From NCBI GenBank assembly GCA_017506865.1, contig JAFCMP010000541.1:186001-250000 (forward strand): a stretch of DNA of 64,000 nt. The letters run 5' to 3'. The notes beneath the pieces are model-generated. The model ran no database searches. It was not told where the DNA came from and saw only the letters and a list, made by a program, of their open reading frames with translations. The DNA comes from Tribonema minus. Taxonomy: Eukaryota; Sar; Xanthophyceae; Tribonematales; Tribonemataceae. The translations under genes were made by a program, and so were the position numbers. Below, in pieces: positions 46,758 to 55,384 of this stretch. Each line of letters begins with the position of its first letter. The first letter of the stretch is position 1.

Positions 46758-47900
46758 TCATGCTGGCGGGCAGCCGTTGGCGCGTGCCCACTGGAACACA
46801 TGTCTGTGCTGATTTTGCTTTGCATAGGAGCACGTCCGATGGTCCCAGGGGCACCCATTGGCGCGCGCCCACTGCAGTACCTCCAGGCGCCCCTGCTCCG
46901 CAGCTCGGCTGCATGTGTTCTCCTCCCATGGACATCCGTTGGCCCGCAGCCACTGCAGCATCTGCAAGTCCCCTCTTCCTGCAGCGGCGCAGCATGTCCG
47001 GGCGTCCCATGGGCACCCGTTGGCTTGCAGCCACTGCAACACCTCCAAATGCCCGCCCGCAGCAGCAGCCGCGCTGGACCCCCAGCCCCATGGGAACCCG
47101 TTGGCATGCAGCCACTGCAGCACTTCCAGGCATCCTCGCCCGGCAGCATGATCGCATGTTGAACGATCCAACCAGCACCCGTTGGCATGCAACCACTGCA
47201 GCACCTGCAGGTGCCCTGCCTGCGCAGCAGCGGTGACGCATGCGTGACTTTCCCACGGACACCCGTTCGCCCGCGCCCACTGCAGAACCGCCAAGTGTCC
47301 GCCTAAAGCAGCGGCCTCGCAAGTGTGTGAGTTCCACGCACAGCCTTGTGCACGTGCCGACTGCAACACTGCGAGGTGTCCTGCCTTCGCGGCTGCGGTG
47401 CACGTTCCCGCATCCCAAGGACAACCGTTGGCGCGAGCCCACTGCAGCACGCTGAGGTGACCGTTCACAGCCGCTCTCCTGCACGTAAGGCTGGTCCGGG
47501 GGCAACCGTTCTGTCGCAGCCACTGCAGCACGGCCAGGTGACCGCTCTCGGCAGCCAGCCATGCGTGCTGTGCCAGCAGCGGTTGAGCGCAAACGTTGTG
47601 CACATGACGCAGCCCCGGGACGTCGCCGCGCCGAATGCTCGCCTTGTAGGCCATTTGCGGCTGGAAGCCATTCTGCATGGCCCATTCGACAAGGCTAGCA
47701 CTGGCGACAGCATCGTCCATTGAGGTCGCCCCGTGCTTTTTGACGGGCTTGTGGACTTTCTCGGCTGCAGCGCGGAAGGCAGTGCACGTGCTCCTGACCA
47801 TGAGTGAGGGAGGCAGGAAGGCCACAATGGACTCCATGAGCACAGGGACGAGTATGGGGTGTTCTGCTGCCTCCCTCCTCATGTTCCTGATGCGCGGCAT
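46758..47900 (-). CDS. Intronless ankyrin-like repeat protein (NGCPWD type)
   Basis: A single open frame of 380 residues starts at MPRIRNMRREAAEHPILVPV. The first ~75 residues are F-box-like in layout (hydrophobic LVPVLMESIVAFLPP, then a Cys and basic helix), which is a weak resemblance. Then come about ten units of ~27 residues built on GHLxVLQWxRANGCPWDxxT followed by CxxAA. The last unit is cut short (QWARANGCPPA). This divergent ankyrin-type family is abundant in stramenopile genomes and also in some giant algal viruses, usually as a protein-binding scaffold. It is the only gene on the minus strand and the only one without introns. Repeat units are so similar at the DNA level that recent homogenisation is likely. 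Confidence 0.9.
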   Translation of the reverse strand: MPRIRNMRREAAEHPILVPVLMESIVAFLPPSLMVRSTCTAFRAAAEKVHKPVKKHGATSMDDAVASASLVEWAMQNGFQPQMAYKASIRRGDVPGLRHVHNVCAQPLLAQHAWLAAESGHLAVLQWLRQNGCPRTSLTCRRAAVNGHLSVLQWARANGCPWDAGTCTAAAKAGHLAVLQSARAQGCAWNSHTCEAAALGGHLAVLQWARANGCPWESHACVTAAAQAGHLQVLQWLHANGCWLDRSTCDHAAGRGCLEVLQWLHANGFPWGWGSSAAAAAGGHLEVLQWLQANGCPWDARTCCAAAGRGDLQMLQWLRANGCPWEENTCSRAAEQGRLEVLQWARANGCPWDHRTCSYAKQNQHRHVFQWARANGCPPA

Positions 47901-48144
47901 CCTCGTGCGAGTTGCTCGTGCGAAAGGATCTCTGTTACGCTGAAGCAGTTGCTGATTGTGTCTGGAGATGCACGGACGTGCAGCGTGCTGTGGCTAGGCG
48001 GCGTGCTGTGGCTAGGCTAGCTAGGCGCGGTGCTTTTGCTTATGTATTGCCTGATCTTCAACTGGTGGAGTGTCACGTCGAGGTGAACTCCCCCGGAGGC
48101 GACACAAATCATTGCGTGCCAAGCCGCAGTCAGCTGCTGGTGCA
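47901..48144. promoter_or_regulatory. Divergent intergenic region between ankyrin-like and methyltransferase genes
   Basis: Only 244 bases separate the two start codons, which point away from each other, so this must hold both promoters or a shared one. A small tandem repeat GTGCTGTGGCTAGGC is present at about 47985-48017. No TATA-like box is obvious. Confidence 0.55.
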
Positions 48145-51100
48145 ATGGTGGCTCGCACGTCTGCTATCGCCACCCTGGCAGTATGCTTGCTGCCATTCTA
48201 TGCAGAAGCTCTCCTGGCGTCACCTGCTTTACGGAGCCACGGCAATACGTGCATGAACGCCGTCAAAGAAGCACCTGCTGCTGTTGGGGATGCGCAAACA
48301 GTGGACGTACTCAGCGCAGAATCTCCCCTGGCTGCGGCACAGGCTGGCAACGCAGGCTTCAGGATTGCAAGCGCCGCTCTGGACAAGTTGTTCAAGTTCC
48401 CTCCCTTTTTCGAGACCGCCAAGAACTCTGCAAGGACGAAGATCGTCAAGAGGGTGAGTACCAAGCTGCGGTGAACCCTTGCACATGACAACCTAGTGAA
48501 GTGATGCCGGCAGATTTGCAGGTGCTGCAGGTTTCTTACCGTAACAGGTGATTTATGGTGTGCCGAAATGAAATTCCGCGCATCGGGATTTTGATTTTGG
48601 GTGTATTGCTGTGATGCCTGTCATCATGCCCGTATCCAATTCCTTTTGATAAAACACTGGACTAGTCAACCGTATGATTCAGCAGGTTCGTGTGCCCTTC
48701 ACACAGCACTAATGGACTACTATGGAGAGGCTACAGAGCAGCACTCATTCCCTCCTGGCAGTCAACGACGCAAAGGCAGCGAAGCAGCCCCAAATGCGTG
48801 GCTGAAAAGGCGTGGGTCTCCAATCAAGGAGCACTGGATGTGAAAACTTACAGAATACTACACTGCAAAACGCGCACATGTTGGCCAGGCCAATGCGCAT
48901 ATCAGCAACATGATGTACTGGATGGTTCAGAACTCGTGGAATGATTGTAGTGTGCTGATACAGGCGATCACACTGCCGTGCTGCGAAATCACGGCGTGCC
49001 TGTGCCTTCCTGAATGAAGCATTCGTGCGCGCTGGATTGTACACTGCATCACAGGCGCGAATGTACTTCCAGTGCAAGGCAACGAACACACACACAAACA
49101 ACTGGGAGAGCATGATGCTCATTTCTTTTTCTTCAAAAGACTCTCGACTGCGCATACCTCCAACGCTCAAAACTCATGTGCCACATCTCCCGTTACACAA
49201 ACCTGCTGGGTGCGCATCGACGTAACTTCAATGCGGCCTGAACGCGCACGACATGCTTCATACTTCAACCGCGACACGCTTCAAGCGGGACATACTTCAA
49301 AAGCGTGGTGCGAAGCGCAATGCCTGCACCACACTGCCTACGCCCTGCCGATCAGCAAGCGTTTCAAGGACGCGGAACCATATGAGCCCACGCGCGCTCT
49401 TGTGCGCTCACTTCCCCGCCAGGCGGCGCTGTCGAGCGTGGACGAACTTCAACGCAGCATCGCACTTCAAGCGCGCTACAACGCCCTGTATTACGCAGTG
49501 CAACTCGCGTACACCCGCGTCCCAACGCGCGCATAGAACGTGCTCCGCGCCACATCACTGGTATCACTCAGTTCAACATACCTACGCTCTCGCTCGTGGC
49601 AGGCGGCGCTGCTGGGCGTGGACTGGGACGCGCGCGTGGACGAACTTCAACGCAGTATGGACGCATTTCAAGCGCAGTACAACGCGCTGTACCGCGCAGC
49701 GCAACTCACGTACCACGCGCACAGAATGCGCTGCGCACCACGTCGCTTAGACCAGCATACCTATTCTCTCGCTCGCGTCAGGCGGCGCTGCTGGGCGTGG
49801 ACTGGGACGCGCGCGTGGACGAACTTCAACGCAGCATGGACGCACTTCAAGTCCAGTACGACGCGCTGTACAGCGCGGACGTCGCCGCCGCGACGCCCGC
49901 CTACTACAAGTCGCCGTTCCACGCGTATGCGGAGGGGAATTTGTGCTGGCAGGCGGCGCTGGAGGTGGAGCCCAGCGCGATCAGCGTGCACGCCAACATC
50001 TACACGGAGAACGGGGAGTTTGAGCGCGACGGCGACGATAAGGTGGGTAGGTAGGCATGCATTTTTATCCTGCGGCCGTGTGCATGCCTCCACGCCATCA
50101 TGCATACAGAGAATGGGCATCGGACGGCAACGGTAAGGTGCGTTTTTCTTGCGAGCATTATTACCCTAGAGTCATTTGCACGCCAACATCTGCACGGAGA
50201 CCGGGGGGTCTGAGCGCGACGGCGACGAGAAGGTGGGTAGGTAGGTACAGAGGCTTTTTTCCCGCAGGCATTTCCTTGCCGTCCACGCCATCATGTTTAC
50301 AAGAGAACGGGGCGTTCAAGGCGCGACGGACGGCGACGGTAAGGTGCATTTTCTTGCGGGCATCATTACCCGAGACTCATGTGCACGCCAACATCTACAC
50401 GGAGAACGGGGAGTTTCAGCGTGACGGCGACGACAAGGTATGCAGGGAGGCACCCCTTGGGAATGTTTCTGGAGGGTACCTGCACATGCGCGCAGCAGCG
50501 GGGTCACCCCCATGAGGATCTGGGCAAACAGTCCCTACGACTGCGCACCATCGTACTGCAGGTTGCTCTTCCGGGCCCCGTAACTGGCGTCACCACAGAA
50601 CCGCATGAAAAGCGCCTTATGCGATACTTTGGCCTGTTAAAGCAGGTTTTTGGGGAACCAAAAGTGGCAAGCTCAGCTTGATCTTCAAGGAATCCACTAT
50701 TAAAGGACTCGTCGCCTACGGCCCACCGGAGCCTCACTTTATTGCTGTGCCTCTGCTGCTTGCGCGTGTGCGGCAGCTGCGCTCGACGTTCCTGTCGCGC
50801 ACGCTGGAGATTCTGAGGGACAGCGGTGCGCCGGCCCCGAAGGACATCGTCGACTTGGGCTGCAGCACCGGTCTGTCCACGCTGGCGCTGTCGAGAACGT
50901 TCCCCGACGCGCGGCACATAACAGGTGAGAGAGCGCGCGTGTGACGAGGGCACGTAGGCGTGGACCTCTGGCTGCATATGACCTCTGACGCGCGTCACCA
51001 GCGCGCGAGGTACCACGGTGTCGCCATGCCTGACTATTTTTGAATACATGTGATGTCGACCTTACAATTCCCTCATGACACCAGCTTCAACATAAACCTC

Positions 51101-53069
51101 TTAACTTCACACCGTGTCGCATCGCTCTACAGGTGTGGACCTCGCGCCGCACATGCTCTCCGTCGCGCGCCACCCTCCCCGACCTCACCGACTACCAAGT
51201 GTAAACTTAATCTTGACATCAGCTTTCAAACATCAACTTCGCACCTCGTCGCACTGCCCCTCGCAGGCGTGGACCTCTCGCAGCACATGCTCTCCGTCGC
51301 GCGCCACCAGCTCGCGACACGCCCCGACCTCATCGACCATCAAGTGTAAACTTCAACTTGACCTTGAACACTCGACGTCAACTTCAACTTTGCACTTCTT
51401 TTGCGCAGGCGTGGACCTCTCGCCGCACATGCTCGCCGTCGCGCGCCACCAGCTCGCCACGCGTCCCGACCTCACCGACTATCAAGTAGAAGGATATACT
51501 CCATGTTAAGCTGAACAACTGCCCACTCCTGACATCAACCCCAACATCTCGCAGGCGTGGACCTCTCGCCGCACATGCTCTCCATCGCGCGCCTCCAATT
51601 AGCGACGCGCCCCGACCTCACATCGAGTGTAAACTTCAAGCCCATCAACTTCATCTTAAACTTCAACTTTACACCTCGTCTTGCAGGCGTGGACCTCTCG
51701 CCGCACATGCTCTCCGTCGCGCGCCACCAGCTCGCGACGCGCCCCGACCTCACCGCACGCGCGGCGCCGCGCCGCATCGACTACGTCTACGCCGCCGCCG
51801 AGGCGACGGGCCTGCCCGACGCGAGCGCGGACCTCGTGTGCCTGTGCCTTGTGGCGCACGAGCTGCCGCAGGGCGCGACGCGCGCGATCCTCGCGGAGGC
51901 GCGGCGCGTGCTGCGGCGCGGCGGCGCGCTCGCGTTCATGGACATGGACCCGCTGAGCCCCGCGTTCCAGCGCATGGCGACGAACCCCATGGCCTTTGCA
52001 GGTACTACGTGTGCATCGTCAGATGGCTAGGTATGTACAGACTTGAATAGGCATTCAGGGTGCGGCGTGTGCTGAGGCGCGGCGGCGCGCTCGCGTTCGT
52101 GGACATGGACCCTCTGAGTGTGGCGTTCAGCGCATGGTGACGAACCCCATGGCCTTGCGCGGGTACGTTATATTGCCAGATGGGTATGTGTCAACTCAGA
52201 CAAGTGCTTTGTAAAGGTACATTCAGAAATTGGCAGAGGCGCGGTGCGTGCTGCACCGCAGCGGCGTGCTCGCGTTCACACCCTCTGAGTCCGGCCTTCC
52301 AGCGCATGGCGACGACGGCACATGGCGACGAACCCCATGGCCTTTGCAGGTGCGTGGGATGTCACCACACAGGGGTAGGTATGAATTCCCGTAGGTATAC
52401 AGCTCAGATTCATGGACATGGACTCGCTGAGCCCGCGTTGTAGCCACCCCATGGCTTTTGCAGGTGTATATGGTAGGTATGTTTGTGGGTTTACGGCTAG
52501 GGCAGGCGGAGGCGGCAACACCGTGCGCTGCCGCTGCAGAGGCGCGCTCACGTTCAGGGACACACCCCCTCAGCCCCCTGGCCTTCCAACAATGTTCTAG
52601 TGCATGACGGACGGCCCTGTGATACAAGAGACATGTTGTTTACACAGGACCAGTGCGTCCTCTGGTTCGGCAGACAGGCTTGAGATATGACAGCATAGGT
52701 CAAGAGGAAGTGCACGCTTGGGTGTTGTAAACAAGTGCCTGCCCAAACAAGTGCCTGCCCGCCGCCTCATCAGGCAATCAACCTCTGTGGCAGCATCTCT
52801 TCTGCGCCCGGTGCTGGCGCACGGCCCAACGCATCTTCCAGTGTTGTCGAATCTCTCCTCCTACCAGGTACAGCAAGCACCACACCTCACATTCCCCTTG
52901 CGTGATTGCTTGCCCTTTTTTGTTTGCAGGGTTCAAGTCCACGGAGCCGTTCCTGCTGGACTACGTGAGCCTGGACTTCAAGGCCGCCCTTGCGGAGACG
53001 GGCTTTGAGCGGGTCGCCATTCGCTCCAACTCGCCGCGCCACCGCACGGTCGTGGCGTTCACCGCCTGA
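48145..53069 (+). CDS. SAM-dependent methyltransferase with N-terminal signal-like segment
   Basis: Exons: 48145-48453, 49782-50042, 50777-50924, 51687-52001, 52930-53069 (TGA), giving 390 residues with all phases agreeing. The N-terminus (MVARTSAIATLAVCLLPFYA) is a typical signal peptide. The class I core starts with motif I DLGCSTG at 216-222, then GVDLSPHMLSVARHQL from 240, DASADLVCLCLVAHELP, RRVLRRGGALAFMD and a C-terminal FERVAIRSNSPRHRTVVAF. Exon 2 carries YKSPFHAYAEGNLCWQAALE, a segment I associate with plastid-type methyltransferases of plants and algae. Substrate is unknown. In an alga with a complex plastid the leader may be a plastid-import signal. Exons 2 to 4 are each flanked by echo arrays. 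Confidence 0.85.
49230..49770 (+). repeat. Acceptor echoes before methyltransferase exon 2, 180-bp period
   Basis: Copies of the exon start follow acceptors at 49420-49422 and 49600-49602. The true acceptor is at 49779-49781, so spacing is about 180 and 179 bp. The nearer copy encodes AALLGVDWDARVDELQRSMD before diverging. A more eroded copy is detectable at about 49230-49320 through ACTTCAA and CGCGACACGCTTCAAGCG words. Confidence 0.9.
50095..50440 (+). repeat. Four donor echoes of methyltransferase exon 2, ~100-bp period
   Basis: The true donor is at 50043. Copies of the exon end with a donor finish at about 50138, 50233, 50344 and 50438. Copies two and four keep CACGCCAACATCTACACGGA-like sequence and GACGGCGACGA-AAG. 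Copies one and three share CATCATG-TACA and GGACGGCAACGGTAAGGTGC or its like, so the array has a two-unit higher order. Confidence 0.88.
50505..50776 (+). pseudogene. Coding-like fragment with frameshift, function unknown
   Basis: About 50510-50660 reads VALPGPVTGVTTEPHEKRLM and RYFGLLKQVFGEPK. After a one-base frame change, 50670-50770 reads LSLIFKESTIKGLVAYGPPE and PHFIAVPLLLARVRQ. The protein-like character on both sides of the shift suggests a broken inserted gene piece inside the methyltransferase intron. I recognise no family. Confidence 0.3.
50958..51630 (+). repeat. Five acceptor echoes before methyltransferase exon 4
   Basis: The exon start GCGTGGACCTCTCGCCGCAC recurs after acceptors ending at about 51132, 51266, 51418 and 51554. 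The real one is at 51686, so spacing is 132-152 bp. An older copy without a good acceptor lies at 50958-51020. The copies extend to GACCTCACCGACTA and then enter a shared intronic stretch rich in AACTTCAACTT words. Only the last copy continues into TARAAPRRIDYVYAAAEATG. Confidence 0.92.
52054..52590 (+). repeat. Four donor echoes of methyltransferase exon 4
   Basis: The true donor is at 52002. Copies of the exon end lie at about 52054-52165, 52230-52350, 52408-52475 and 52510-52590. They keep decreasing parts of GTGCTGCGGCGCGGCGGCGC, CATGGACATGGACC and CCCCATGGCCTTTGCAGGT. In the first copy a base change and small deletions break the frame. Confidence 0.88.
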
Positions 53070-55384
53070 CCCCCCCCCCCCCACACACACACACACCAAT
53101 TCTGACGAAGGCCAATGTGGGGGCTCTCTCGAAGTGCCTTGCAACCAGTCCATGTGACTCAGGCAACTGCGCTAGCATGTGTCACGCAATCATGGGTTGC
53201 AATGATGACGGCACGCCATTGCCATACAGGATGTTCTACCACCATCTGCAGCGGGCCTATTTGGGCAGTGATGAGGTTCAAGAGCAAACAGACCTTGCTG
53301 AACATAGCCCGTTGAAGGCTCATTTCGCGTGTCGTCAGGTGTCGTGAGACGTTCAGCCAAACGGCAGTTGGACAGCGTGTGCACTGCAAACCCAGATGGA
53401 GGCGCTCTCAACTTGCGCCCTAGCTGTCACCACTGCCTCCGGATCGAGTCCTTAGGTGCGAGTCCTCGCTGCGTGACCGATGTGATGTTCACCAAGTGGT
53501 GTGCGTAACCGTCTGATTTTATTCATTACTGTAGGTAGCATCACAACGGACCGAATGGTACATTCACACGAATTACTGCACGATCTGCGATTTAAAAAGA
53601 GCTGGTGTTTTTGTTGTGGCTTTGGTGTTGCATTGAATGGATGTGTTCATCAGTCTGTTTGCTCTGCCCCATACCGATACTACCAGTGCGTCATAGCAGG
53701 CACTACAACAACAGCCGCGCTGTTGTGTGCCTTTCACAGCAGGCGTTTAGGACATTGCCGCATTATGAATGTCAATAGGCCATTGCATATGCTGCAAATG
53801 TGACTTGTGGCCATAGCGCTGGCTGATCAGCAAGACCTACTGTTGAGCCATGTCTCAGTGATATGTTGCATATGCGGCAGGTGCAACTGGCGTGCAGCGC
53901 ATCATTTAGGTGTCTGGACTGATGGGACAGCACCTCAATGGCCAAACATGCTGTGTTGGCTGCATGTTTGCGCCAGACATATGCTTGAGGCCCTCATGAT
54001 CCAAAAACCAAATCCGTGCAACAAAATGCCTGCCGTCTGCGCGCAAGCATTCAATACACGTGTTCTGCTGCCACTCTTATCTTATTACAAAGTTATTAGC
54101 TGCTCTCTGGGCGTCGCACACCGATGCAATGATGTCGACAGCGACAAAATTGCATGGCCATGCCCAATCAGTCATGGAAAAAAGTGAATGAGGCTCTCCA
54201 GTGTTATGTCTTGCATACACATGCCATGAGATCTAGATCAAACAAGCAAGGGGACACACATGATCTATGCAAGATGGTGTGAGCCATATCTTAACCTACC
54301 AGGGGCTTGAAGAGGAAGGAACCAGCAGCAGTCAGCACACAGACCAGTAGGATGAGAGATGCTTGGCCAGGGATGCTCACAGGGAGATGTCTCTCTGCAA
54401 GCCAGGTGATTTTACTTCAGCTCAGACCCCCCAGCGTGACCCCGTATCTTCAGGTCAACGTCACTGGTACTTCAATACCTATTAGTAATCCGCACCCTGG
54501 CCATAACACCAGCACTAGGCATTGACCGCTGGGAACTCTTGCATTCCACCTGAGCAGACTCGTCACGATACTGCACGATTTGCTCAGTGTTCTTCCGGCT
54601 CAACCTGACACCGAGTGGACATCTTGGTGCGCCCTTCTTCAATTTTTCAGAATGATCGACAGCTGTGACCTCCTTCACTTCGGCGAAGTCTATATCATTC
54701 GTGTTCTGGCAAGGAGCGTGGCGGCACCAAACAGGCAACCGCTAGGAGCCCAAAGGCTTTGTCCAAGTTTCAGCGGCCGTGGGAATTCTCCTAGCCTTTC
54801 AGTGATCTCAAAGCACTAGAAGGCCGTGGCTCCTGCCGAGGCACTAGTGAAGTGGGAGATTGCGCAGGCGGCAATCAAGAGATGAAACACACGTTGTCAA
54901 GATGCCAGTGCCCTGCATTGGCACGAACTGGCCATGTGGATCAGCACCATACCATGGCGTTGCAGGTAACACCGACGTGACAGCGGGGTGCTCGCCCACC
55001 GGAGTACCGTCACTGGATAGCGGAAACTGAGCCGTTATCGCTGCCATGGGTTTCAATGTGACCTTCTTGGCTGAGTGCAGCTTGGGGATAAGATTTCTTA
55101 TCCCCAAGAGTGCAGTACCATGAGTATGGCGCTGACTTACATGGCCAGCCGGTGCCTACGCAGGGCACTGGCAACGGGTGTTTCATCTGTGATCAGCGCC
55201 TGCGGAGTTCCCCATTTCAGTAGTGCACAAGGCCACGGGCACCACAGTTGAGGTTGCGCGTCACCTGTTGCAGATTGAGGAAATAGTGAGACAACGTGAA
55301 GGAGCAGGACAGGGGGACGTGTGCTTACAGCGGCGCTGCGCTGATCAAGTCATCGTTGCAGCTGGCTCAGGGGGGAGCAGGGGG
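53070..55384. other. Intergenic between methyltransferase and XRN-like genes
   Basis: A CA microsatellite is at about 53082-53096. Longer open frames at 53501-53803 and 53807-54187 (plus) and 54472-54738 (minus) have no recognisable motif. I see no splice-linked partners for them, so I do not call genes. Upstream of the XRN-like start codon an open frame continues to 55223, which leaves an alternative start. Confidence 0.5.
55081..55108. repeat. 28-base palindrome (hairpin), intergenic copy
   Basis: CTTGGGGATAAGATTTCTTA followed by TCCCCAAG forms a near-perfect stem with a small loop. Its arms match the intronic hairpin at 33232-33258, which suggests a small mobile or regulatory hairpin and not chance. 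Confidence 0.6.

Noticed and set aside
46732..47685. 317-residue minus-strand frame and long plus-strand frames over the ankyrin-like gene
   Set aside because: They are shadows of the repetitive 380-residue frame, which alone shows conserved repeat residues.
53501..54187. Two plus-strand open frames of 100 and 126 residues
   Set aside because: They have no recognisable motif, splice partner or signal peptide, and Cys/His-rich composition alone is not enough.
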